Below, piece by piece: positions 7,686-15,540 of a stretch of 38,433 bases of DNA (within the stretch, counting starts at the first letter, position 1; each line of letters opens with the position of its first letter). The position numbers and the translations under genes are program-made. The stretch is taken from the NCBI GenBank assembly GCA_934085635.1, contig CAKOHL010000002.1:1-38433 (forward strand), given 5' to 3'. Origin of the DNA: an uncultured Bacilli bacterium. GTDB taxonomy: Bacteria; Bacillota_I; Bacilli_A; RF39; UBA660. Under the pieces are notes generated by a model. That model saw nothing but the letters and a program-made list of their open reading frames with translations, ran no database searches and was not told the DNA's origin.

Positions 7686-9077
7686 ATGGTATTTTCAGGC
7701 ATAACTTTTCTATATTACTTTTTACCAATAATGCTATTAGTTTATTTTATATGTCCTAAAAAATATAGAAACATAATATTACTAATAGGCAGTCTAATCT
7801 TTTATTTTTATGGAGAAACAAAATATTTCTTACTACTAGTTTTTTCTTCAATATTTAACTATCTTGTAGGTAAAAAAATAGAAAGCAGCAAACATAAAAA
7901 AATATTTTTAGCACTAGGTTTAATTGTTAATTTTGGTTTGCTATTTTACTTTAAATATTTTGACTTCTTTATAGAGAATATAAATGCTTTAATAGGTACA
8001 CAAATAAGTCTTTTAAACATAGTAATACCTATAGGAATAAGTTTCTTTACATTTAAAAATGCAAGTTACTTAATAGATATATATAATTGTAAAATAAAAG
8101 CATCAAATAGTCTTATTAATTATAGCTTATACTTATGCATATTCCAAACTATCGTGCAAGGTCCAATAGTAAGATACAAAGATGTAGAAAAAGAACTTAG
8201 TAGCAGAAAAGAATCATTTAGTCTATTCTCCAAAGGAGTAAGTAGATTTATACTTGGATTATCTAAAAAAGTATTAATAGCAAATGTTTTAGGAGAGTTA
8301 ACAACTAGTTTAGCTGGTATGGCTAGCAAAAGTATAATTTCATACTGGTTAAAAGCAAGTACTGACATACTAAGATTATACATAGACTTCTCTGGCTACA
8401 GTGATATGGCAATAGGTTTAGGCCTTATGTTTGGATTCAAGTACCTAGAAAACTTTGACTATCCATTTATGTCAAAAACAATGACAGAATTCTGGCGCAG
8501 GTGGCACATAAGCTTATCAAGTTGGTTCAAAGACTACATATATATTCCACTAGGAGGTAGTAAAGTATCTCCAAAAAGAAGAATAATCAACATACTAATA
8601 GTGTGGTTTTTAACAGGATTATGGCACGGATCAAGCTGGAATTTCATATTATGGGGACTATACTTTGGAATAATACTAATAATAGAAAAGAAATTCTTCT
8701 ATAAATATCTAAACGAACACAAAGTAATAGGTAGACTAATAACTGACATATTAGTAATGATAGGATTCATATTCTTCTATCAAACAACAATGCCAGAAAT
8801 AACAATATTCTTTAAATCAATGTTTGGATTTAAAGGCTTACCACTATTAACAAACGAAACAATATACTACATAAAAAACTATCTTATAGTGTTCATCCTT
8901 GGAGTAATAATAAGCACACCACTACTTAAAAACATAATAGCAAAATTAAAAGAAAACAAAAAAGTAAATATAATTATAAACGTACTAGAAGTAATAATGT
9001 ACATTGCATTACTAATAATTAGCACAGCTTTTATAATAGATGAATCTTTTAGTCCATTCTTATACTTTAGATTCTAG
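7686..9077 (+). CDS. MBOAT-family membrane O-acyltransferase (AlgI/DltB-like)
   Basis: This 463-residue polytopic membrane protein should pass an acyl group across the membrane to a surface polymer or to a partner protein. The start at 7686 is set by AGGAGG (7672-7677); a longer frame back to 7584 has no ribosome site and would add a non-membrane leader. Family marks are IDFSGYSDMAIGLGLMFG, WRRWHISLSSW (His274) and LTGLWHGSSWNF with the conserved His314. It is followed 13 bases on by a DHHW protein, the usual partner in such loci. A DltB role is unlikely, because no dltA, dltC or dltD lies nearby. Confidence 0.9.
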   Translation: MVFSGITFLYYFLPIMLLVYFICPKKYRNIILLIGSLIFYFYGETKYFLLLVFSSIFNYLVGKKIESSKHKKIFLALGLIVNFGLLFYFKYFDFFIENINALIGTQISLLNIVIPIGISFFTFKNASYLIDIYNCKIKASNSLINYSLYLCIFQTIVQGPIVRYKDVEKELSSRKESFSLFSKGVSRFILGLSKKVLIANVLGELTTSLAGMASKSIISYWLKASTDILRLYIDFSGYSDMAIGLGLMFGFKYLENFDYPFMSKTMTEFWRRWHISLSSWFKDYIYIPLGGSKVSPKRRIINILIVWFLTGLWHGSSWNFILWGLYFGIILIIEKKFFYKYLNEHKVIGRLITDILVMIGFIFFYQTTMPEITIFFKSMFGFKGLPLLTNETIYYIKNYLIVFILGVIISTPLLKNIIAKLKENKKVNIIINVLEVIMYIALLIISTAFIIDESFSPFLYFRF

Positions 9078-9090
9078 GAAAGGAGAAAAA

Positions 9091-10182
9091 ATGAAAGACA
9101 AAATAATAACAATAACATTCGTAAGTTTTCTATCTATATTCCTAATAATAAACATATTTACAAAAGACAAAGAAGTATCTAGAGAAGAAAGAAGAACCCT
9201 TGCCTCATCTCCAAAACTAGAAATAAAAGAAATGATAAAAGGTGATAATTCATATTTTAATGAACTAAATACATACTTTCTAGATCAGTTTTCCTATAGA
9301 AGTACATTTAGAAAAATAAAAGGAACCATTGCCACTAGACTTTTACAAAAAAAAGAAAACAATGGAGTATTTGAAACTGAAGGACACTTAGTAAAAGTAG
9401 ACTCTAAAATAAACTATTCTTCACTAGATAACATAACATCAAAAATAAATTATATAAATGAAAAATATCTAGATGAAACAAACAAAAAATACTTTGCCTT
9501 CATTCCAGATAAAAACTTTTACATAAAGAACAAAACATTGCCTAAACTAGACTATAATGAACTAGAAACAAAACTAAAAAGCGAATTAAACTATTTAAAA
9601 TGGATAGACTTAAAAGAGGAATTGTCTCTAAGTAACTACTATAGTACAGATATACATTGGAAACAAGAAACTTTAAGCAAAGTAGTTAACAGACTAGAAA
9701 AGGAAATGAACTTAAAAATCACAAAAATGCCTGAAGAAAAAAGTTCATACTACCCATTCTATGGTGCACTTTACAGCAGCACAGCGTCAAACGTTGAAAA
9801 AGATACGATATATTACTTAAAAAATGATATAATAAATAATGTATTAGTGTATAACTATGAAAAGAATAAATATGAAAAAGTATATAACGAAGAAAATCTA
9901 AAACACATAGATAGTTATGATATATATTTATCAGGAGCAACAGCTTTACTAACAATAGAAAACAAAGCAGCACCAATTCAAAAGGAACTTATAATGTTCA
10001 GAGATTCATTCTCTAGTAGCCTAGTTCCATTATTAATAGAAAACTATAGTAGAATAACTCTAATTGATTTAAGATACATAAGTAGTAAATACTTAGAAAA
10101 AGTTGATATTAATTTCAAAAATGCTGATGTACTTTTCATATATAGTATGCCAATAATTAATAATAGTTTTTCACTAAAATAA
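9091..10182 (+). CDS. DHHW-family protein (AlgJ/AlgX-like extracytoplasmic partner)
   Basis: The 363-residue protein has one N-terminal membrane anchor (about residues 4-22) and an outside domain. The start at 9091 follows AAGGAG; a longer frame from 9040 lies inside the MBOAT gene. The motif YYSTDIHWKQET resembles the D-x-HW signature that names the family. A later MFRDSFSSSLVPLL fits the Ser-bearing block of SGNH-like acetyltransferases. With the upstream MBOAT protein it should receive acyl groups and place them on a polysaccharide. It shares the MBOAT transcript, with 13 bases between them. Confidence 0.83.
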   Translation: MKDKIITITFVSFLSIFLIINIFTKDKEVSREERRTLASSPKLEIKEMIKGDNSYFNELNTYFLDQFSYRSTFRKIKGTIATRLLQKKENNGVFETEGHLVKVDSKINYSSLDNITSKINYINEKYLDETNKKYFAFIPDKNFYIKNKTLPKLDYNELETKLKSELNYLKWIDLKEELSLSNYYSTDIHWKQETLSKVVNRLEKEMNLKITKMPEEKSSYYPFYGALYSSTASNVEKDTIYYLKNDIINNVLVYNYEKNKYEKVYNEENLKHIDSYDIYLSGATALLTIENKAAPIQKELIMFRDSFSSSLVPLLIENYSRITLIDLRYISSKYLEKVDINFKNADVLFIYSMPIINNSFSLK

Positions 10183-10193
10183 AGGAGGACAAA

Positions 10194-10667
10194 ATGAAAA
10201 AAATAACAAAAATATTACTTTTAACAGCACTATCATTTATGCTAATTGGATGCACTACAAAAGGAAAAAACATAGATGGAAACCTTAGCAATATAATGAA
10301 TGAGATATACAAAGGAATGCCAGAAGGAGAATTACCAGAACTAGAACAGACTAAAGTAACAAAAAAAAATGAAGAATATTACTTAGGAAAAATAACTTTC
10401 TCATATAAAGAAGCTTTAGCAAGCGAGCCGTTAATGTCTTCAATCGCCCATTCAGTAGTGCTCGTAAGATTAAACAGTAGTAAAGATGCAGAAAAAGCTA
10501 AAAAAGAAATAAAAGAAAAAGTTGATCCTGCAAAATGGGTATGTGTAAACGTAGAAGATAAAAACGTATTAGTTGAAAGCAAAGGAGATTTAGTACTTCT
10601 AGTAATGGATAATGAATACTCACAAAAAATAATGGATAAATTCTTATCACTAGGAGAATCCAAGTAA
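10194..10667 (+). CDS. DUF4358-type lipoprotein
   Basis: The 157-residue product has a lipoprotein signal peptide with lipobox LIGC (Cys20 acylated). A small alpha/beta domain follows, with Met-rich PLMSSIAHSVVLVRL and VDPAKWVCVNVEDKNVLVESKGDLVLLVM. This matches DUF4358 proteins, which commonly sit beside MBOAT/DHHW pairs in clostridia and relatives (recalled, not searched). Function is unknown. It follows the DHHW gene by 11 bases with AAAGGAGG and ends in a strong terminator, so it closes the O-acylation operon. Confidence 0.75.
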   Translation: MKKITKILLLTALSFMLIGCTTKGKNIDGNLSNIMNEIYKGMPEGELPELEQTKVTKKNEEYYLGKITFSYKEALASEPLMSSIAHSVVLVRLNSSKDAEKAKKEIKEKVDPAKWVCVNVEDKNVLVESKGDLVLLVMDNEYSQKIMDKFLSLGESK

Positions 10668-10677
10668 AATATCTTGT

Positions 10678-10707
10678 AAAAAGCAATTTAGTTAGTTGCT
10701 TTTTTTA
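10678..10707 (+). terminator. Terminator of the O-acylation operon
   Basis: A 9-bp stem AAAAAGCAA/TTGCTTTTT (10678-10686 with 10696-10704) runs into a T-tract. The right arm also supplies TTGCTT, 17 bases ahead of TATACT (10719-10724), a possible promoter for the next gene. Confidence 0.8.
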
Positions 10708-10744
10708 TTTACTTAGACTATACTATTATTAAGGGTAAGTAGTT

Positions 10745-11728
10745 ATGAAAAAAAGAAGAAGAAAGAAAAGAAAACTTATAGTTAAGAATTTAATAAAGTT
10801 AATAGTATTATTCTTAATACTAGTATTTTTGATTGTCCTAACAATAAGTAAAATATATAGAAGTAGAAGTTTTAAAGTAAACTTTAACTCTGATGGTGGA
10901 AGTGCTGTTAAAAAAGAAGTAGTAAAATATGGAGAAAAAGCATATACTCCACAAGATCCAAATAAAGAAGGATACGAATTTAATGGTTGGTACATTAACG
11001 ATAAATTATATGACTTTGATTCAAAAGTAAAAAAAGATATAACCTTAACAGCTAAATGGGATGAAATTCAAAAAGATAATCCAGTCAATCCAGACGAAAA
11101 TAATAACACAAATCCGGCCCCACCAAACGAAAATAATAATACAAATACTGAAGAAAAAGACCCATATCCATATGACCATTTAAGTACAGATGATGCTAAA
11201 AGAATATTTAGTGAGAAAAAAGCGCTTGTAGTTTCTGACTCAATGGGAGAAGGACTAAGTGCATATAAAGTTTTAAACGAAGAAAATGTTATCTGGCATC
11301 GTGGTAGAAGAGTAGATAATATGGACATAGATATAGATAAAATATTAGAATTTAATCCATCATACATCTTTATGAGTTATGGAGCAAACGACATAAAATG
11401 GTGGGGAGGAAATGCAGAAAAATTTATAAATGCTTACAAAACACAAATAGAAAACCTACAAAGTAAACTACCAAATACCAAAATAATAATCAACTCAGTT
11501 TTACCAGTAGGAGAAAAAGCTATAGAAAAAGATGCATCATTTACTCATCAAGAAGAATTTAACACAGCATTAAAAGCCTTAGCGAAAGAAATGAACCTAG
11601 ACTTTATAGAAAATGGATTCATAGTATACACTGATGAAAAACCATTCTCATCAGATGGAGTACATCCAAAAAGTTTCTTCTTCTTTGCTTGGGGTAAACA
11701 TATGGCAAGTTATTTAGAAAAAAACTAA
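10745..11728 (+). CDS. Membrane-anchored SGNH hydrolase with an InlB-type repeat
   Basis: The 327-residue protein has a very basic N-terminus, a membrane segment (about 15-35) and a Listeria-Bacteroides (InlB B) repeat at about 43-106 with VNFNSDGGS and GYEFNGWY. A Pro/Asn/Glu linker (107-140) follows, then an SGNH/GDSL esterase domain (about 145-325). Catalytic residues are Ser166 in VVSDSMGEG, the SYGAND block (Asn215) and Asp304/His307 in SSDGVHPK. It probably adds or removes acetyl groups on a surface polymer, in line with the MBOAT/DHHW genes just upstream. A possible TATACT promoter lies at 10719 and a weak AAGGG ribosome site at about 10731. Confidence 0.82.
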   Translation: MKKRRRKKRKLIVKNLIKLIVLFLILVFLIVLTISKIYRSRSFKVNFNSDGGSAVKKEVVKYGEKAYTPQDPNKEGYEFNGWYINDKLYDFDSKVKKDITLTAKWDEIQKDNPVNPDENNNTNPAPPNENNNTNTEEKDPYPYDHLSTDDAKRIFSEKKALVVSDSMGEGLSAYKVLNEENVIWHRGRRVDNMDIDIDKILEFNPSYIFMSYGANDIKWWGGNAEKFINAYKTQIENLQSKLPNTKIIINSVLPVGEKAIEKDASFTHQEEFNTALKALAKEMNLDFIENGFIVYTDEKPFSSDGVHPKSFFFFAWGKHMASYLEKN

Positions 11729-11752
11729 TGCACACTTAAAAGTGCATTTTTT
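11727..11752 (+). terminator. Terminator after the SGNH hydrolase gene
   Basis: Stem AATGCAC/GTGCATT (11727-11733, 11742-11748) overlaps the TAA stop and is followed by a T-run. Confidence 0.75.
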
Positions 11753-11786
11753 AATTTGTAAAAAAATAAAGAAAAACATAAACTTA

Positions 11787-11817
11787 TTGCCAAAAACTAC
11801 CTATTTAATGATATAAT
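11787..11817 (+). promoter_or_regulatory. Promoter of the glucosaminidase/cohesin/LCP operon
   Basis: TTGCCA (11787-11792), a 19-base spacer and TATAAT (11812-11817) are followed by AGGAGG at 11838. The spacing is on the long side. Confidence 0.5.
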
Positions 11818-11848
11818 ATATAATGAGATAATATAGTAGGAGGCATTA

Positions 11849-14113
11849 ATGAAAAAACACATACTAATAATTTTAACAATAATAATTAATATTTTGACAA
11901 TAACTAAGCTTAATGCCTTAGCGGGCTATACAACTGGCACATATGTCAAAGTAAGAAGTGAAGCAAGTGTTAATGGTGCAGAACTAGCAGAAATAGCAAA
12001 TAGAAACACAGTCCTTAATTTAATTAGTGATGAACTTTATAATGTAGGAGACACAAATTGCTCAGTAGGTTGGTATAAAATAAATTATAATGATAAAGAA
12101 GGATATATATGTGGAAAATATGTATCAATCGGAGAATTACCTAGCATAGATGATGGGCCAGGATTCAATGAAGAAACATATGAAGCAAGAATAAATGGAG
12201 TAAACATATATGTAAGAAAATCAGCAAGTTCTTCTTCACAAGTGTTAGATACACTTTTGCCAGGAACGAACTTAAAAATAGTAGGAAATAAAGTAAGTGG
12301 AACAGGATGTACAGAAGGGTACTATAAAGTAAACTATTACAAAAATCAAACTGGTTATGTGTGCTCAAAATTTGTAGTAACAAAGGGTGAAATAACAAGT
12401 AAAGACGAATCGTATGAACAAACACTAAAATCTCTTGGATTCCCTGATTCATACATTCCATATCTAGTAAAACTACACCAGGACCACCCAACTTGGACAT
12501 TCAAACCAATACTAACGAATCTTTACTGGTCGGAAGTATTAGATGGATTCAAAGGCAAAACTGCACTTCTAAACTACAAAATAGAAGCATATCTAGAAAA
12601 CTTAAATGACAACATCGACGGGGCAGGTTGGTATCCAGCAAAATCCTCAGTCGTAGCATTCTACTTAGACCCAAGAAACTTTCTAACAGAAAAATTTGTA
12701 TTTATGTTTGAAAGTTTAAGATATGATTACACAAGTTCAACTAAAGACTCACTAAATATGGAAAATGAAATAACAAAGAAATACTTATCAACAATGTCAT
12801 CAGTTTTATCAAGTTCATTTTTAAACACTGATGAATACAAAAAATACTATGTAGAAGCTGGATTTAATTTTGACATTAATCCAGTACATCTGGTGACACG
12901 TTCAAAAGGAGAAGGTGCAGCAAATGAAAACTACGTAGCAGTATCCGGGAATAACCCTGATTTGTACTGTAATTCAGTAACTGGGGAATGCTTCAATATA
13001 AATAATTTTTACAATTTCTACAACATAGGTGCATATAAACAAAATGGATTATCTAACCCAGTAAAAAACGGCCTTCTATATGCATGCGGACCTGCATGTG
13101 GATACGGAACTTCATATGGTAGACCTTGGGACACAAGAGAAAAAGCAATAAAAGGTGGGGCTGAATTCATATCCAACAGATACATAGGAAAAGGACAGTT
13201 TACTAGATACTTACAAAGATATAACGTTAACCCGTTCGGACAAAATGCACTATACACAAACGCATATCAAACTAACGTAATCGCAGCTTGTTCAGACTCA
13301 GCAGATGCATACACTTCATATAAAGAAATGAATTTATTAGAAGAACCATACTTATTTGAAATACCAGTATTTTTAAATATGCCAGACGTAGTAAGTCTTC
13401 CAAATATAGCAAGCACAGTAAACACTATAGAAAGCATAACAATAAATGGTAAAAAAATAACATCATTTGATAAAGACATATTAGAATTCACAGTTTATGT
13501 AAACGTAAACGACAAAGAATACGACATCGCAACAGTTCTTACTGATAATACAAGTAAAATTGAAGGTACTGGAAAAATATCTTTTGAAGAACAATCAAAA
13601 ACTCAAGAATTAAAAGTAACAGCAGAAAACGGTGATGTAAGAATATACAAAATGACTATGGTAAAAGTAAATGACACCACAACTGTTGAAGAAATAATAA
13701 GCAACTTATCAGTAAAAGTAACTGGTAACATAATGCACGGAATAAGTCCTGGAACTCTTGGAAGCACTCTTGTAACAAGCATAAACAAATTTAGCCCAGG
13801 CACAACAGTTGTTTTAAACGAAATGGATGGAAATGCAGCTTCAATATCTGGAATCTTAAAAACAGGACAAACAATCAAACTAACAACACCATCTGGAGAA
13901 ACAAAATCATTTGTGGTATCTGTAATAGGCGACACAAGTGGAGATGGAGAAGTAACAATCTTAGACTTATTAAGAGTACAAAAACACCTTCTAGGTTCAT
14001 CAAAACTAACAGATTATAACTTAGTTGCAGGAGACACAAATGCTGATGGAGAAGTAACAATACTAGACCTACTAAGAATTCAAAAATACATACTAAAAAC
14101 AATAAATCTATAG
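11849..14113 (+). CDS. Secreted SH3b-glucosaminidase with cadherin-like domain and C-terminal dockerin
   Basis: This is a 754-residue exported wall hydrolase. It has a signal peptide (1-24), two SH3b-type repeats (about 28-95 and 110-175) and an endo-N-acetylglucosaminidase domain (about 185-510). The catalytic domain contains DPRNFLTEKFVFMFE and VTRSKGEGAA, where the Glu aligns with the family's catalytic Glu. A cadherin-like beta-sandwich follows (about 535-615). The last 61 residues (694-754) hold two F-hand repeats, DTSGDGEVTILDLL and DTNADGEVTILDLL, which form a canonical type I dockerin with Ca-binding Asp/Ser/Asn positions intact. The next gene appears to encode a membrane-held cohesin, so the enzyme may be docked at the cell surface rather than released. 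Confidence 0.88.
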   Translation: MKKHILIILTIIINILTITKLNALAGYTTGTYVKVRSEASVNGAELAEIANRNTVLNLISDELYNVGDTNCSVGWYKINYNDKEGYICGKYVSIGELPSIDDGPGFNEETYEARINGVNIYVRKSASSSSQVLDTLLPGTNLKIVGNKVSGTGCTEGYYKVNYYKNQTGYVCSKFVVTKGEITSKDESYEQTLKSLGFPDSYIPYLVKLHQDHPTWTFKPILTNLYWSEVLDGFKGKTALLNYKIEAYLENLNDNIDGAGWYPAKSSVVAFYLDPRNFLTEKFVFMFESLRYDYTSSTKDSLNMENEITKKYLSTMSSVLSSSFLNTDEYKKYYVEAGFNFDINPVHLVTRSKGEGAANENYVAVSGNNPDLYCNSVTGECFNINNFYNFYNIGAYKQNGLSNPVKNGLLYACGPACGYGTSYGRPWDTREKAIKGGAEFISNRYIGKGQFTRYLQRYNVNPFGQNALYTNAYQTNVIAACSDSADAYTSYKEMNLLEEPYLFEIPVFLNMPDVVSLPNIASTVNTIESITINGKKITSFDKDILEFTVYVNVNDKEYDIATVLTDNTSKIEGTGKISFEEQSKTQELKVTAENGDVRIYKMTMVKVNDTTTVEEIISNLSVKVTGNIMHGISPGTLGSTLVTSINKFSPGTTVVLNEMDGNAASISGILKTGQTIKLTTPSGETKSFVVSVIGDTSGDGEVTILDLLRVQKHLLGSSKLTDYNLVAGDTNADGEVTILDLLRIQKYILKTINL

Positions 14114-14122
14114 GAGGAAAAA

Positions 14123-15502
14123 ATGAATAAAAAAATAAAAATAATACTAATGCTCTTGCTAACACTAACTATGTCACTAGGACTAATAAAAGAACTAAAC
14201 GCAGCAAACGCAAACATAAAAGTAACGACAAATAAATCATATCTAGTCGTGGGAGGAGAAATAACTGTAACAACAAGAATCTCTTCTGCCGAAGCATTAG
14301 GCTCTTGGGAGTACACATTATCATATGACTCAAGTAAACTAAAACTAATAAGTGGAACAACAAACGTAGTAGACTATGCTTCTAACTCATCTACTAAATC
14401 AAGAAGTTACACATACAAATTTAAAGTAATAGCAAAAGGAACAAGTACAGTATCAATAAAAGGATACAATGGATATGCATTTGACGAATCAAAACTAAGC
14501 ATATCAGCTGGAAGTGTAAAAATAACAGCAATAACACAAGCAGAACTTGAAGCAAGCTACAGCAAAAACAACAACCTAAGCTCACTAGGAGTAGAAGGCT
14601 ATGAACTAAGTACTCCATTTGACAAAAACACTCTAGAATACACTGTAAGCGTGCCATCAGATGTAGAAAAAATAACAATAAACGCAGCTGTAGAAGACAA
14701 AACAGCAAGTCTAATAGGAACTGGAGAATTTGAAGTATCAGAAGGAGAAAACAAATTTGAAATCAAAGTAACAGCGCAAAATGGTGGATTAAAAACATAC
14801 ACACTAAAAATAAATGTTGAAGATAAAAACCCTATAGAAGTAGTAATAGATAACGAAAAATACACAGTAGTAAAAAGAGTAAAAAGTCTTGAAATCCCAA
14901 GAACATACGAAGAAACAACTGAAAACATAAACGGAATAGACGTACCAGCATTTAAAAGTACAATAACTAACTTCACTTTAATTGGTTTAAAAAATATAAG
15001 TGGAGAAGTGAGCTTATACCTATATGATAATGGTGTATACACAAAATACACTGAAATAAATACAGGTGGAATCGTAATATTCCCTAAAGAAACAAAAAAC
15101 ATACCAAAGGACTACACAAAAACAGAAATAGAAATAAATGGTATAAAAGTAACTGCATACAAATACAAAAAACAAACAAACTTCTATCTAATATATGGAG
15201 TTAACATTGAAACAGGAAAAGAAGGATTATATGAATATGATATAGAAAATTCTAGCATAATAAAATATAACTCTGAAATAATAGATGAATTAAACAAAAG
15301 AATAGACAACTACTTCCTAATCATAGCAGTTTTAGGAGTAGAAAGCCTAGTATTATTAACAGTACTATTAATAACAAATGTAAAAAGAAAAAGTAAAAAA
15401 AGAAACAAAAAACAAATCAAAAACATAACTGAACAAGAAGAAAAAGAAAAAGAAACTGAAAATGAAGACAAAACAAAAAAATCCCTTGAAGATAAAGCAT
15501 AA
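14123..15502 (+). CDS. Membrane-anchored cohesin-like protein with cadherin-like domain
   Basis: The 459-residue protein has a signal peptide (about 1-27) and a domain at about 30-137 whose strands (VGGEITVTTRISS, LGSWEYTLSYDSSKLKLISG, later TYKFKVIAKGTSTVSI) look like a cohesin fold. A cadherin-like beta-sandwich is at about 150-235, followed by a further extracellular region. One transmembrane helix (about 397-419) leads into a very basic, then acidic, 40-residue cytoplasmic tail. There is no LPXTG, so the helix is the anchor. It lies 9 bases after a dockerin-bearing hydrolase, with its own AGGAGG. The cohesin call rests on strand pattern and context, not on a search. Confidence 0.7.
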   Translation: MNKKIKIILMLLLTLTMSLGLIKELNAANANIKVTTNKSYLVVGGEITVTTRISSAEALGSWEYTLSYDSSKLKLISGTTNVVDYASNSSTKSRSYTYKFKVIAKGTSTVSIKGYNGYAFDESKLSISAGSVKITAITQAELEASYSKNNNLSSLGVEGYELSTPFDKNTLEYTVSVPSDVEKITINAAVEDKTASLIGTGEFEVSEGENKFEIKVTAQNGGLKTYTLKINVEDKNPIEVVIDNEKYTVVKRVKSLEIPRTYEETTENINGIDVPAFKSTITNFTLIGLKNISGEVSLYLYDNGVYTKYTEINTGGIVIFPKETKNIPKDYTKTEIEINGIKVTAYKYKKQTNFYLIYGVNIETGKEGLYEYDIENSSIIKYNSEIIDELNKRIDNYFLIIAVLGVESLVLLTVLLITNVKRKSKKRNKKQIKNITEQEEKEKETENEDKTKKSLEDKA

Positions 15503-15540
15503 AGGAGTTATAATTTACTAAGTCTAAGGAGAAAAGAATT

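Noticed and set aside
13603..13935. Minus-strand open frame of 110 codons opposite the glucosaminidase gene
   Set aside because: It is one of many shadows of A-rich plus-strand genes (long frames rich in Leu, Ser and Phe) with no ribosome site; the plus-strand gene has clear domains.
12165..14165. Cellulosome locus
   Set aside because: There is a dockerin and a cohesin-like domain but no scaffoldin with multiple cohesins and no plant-polysaccharide enzymes; the catalytic domain is a peptidoglycan glucosaminidase.
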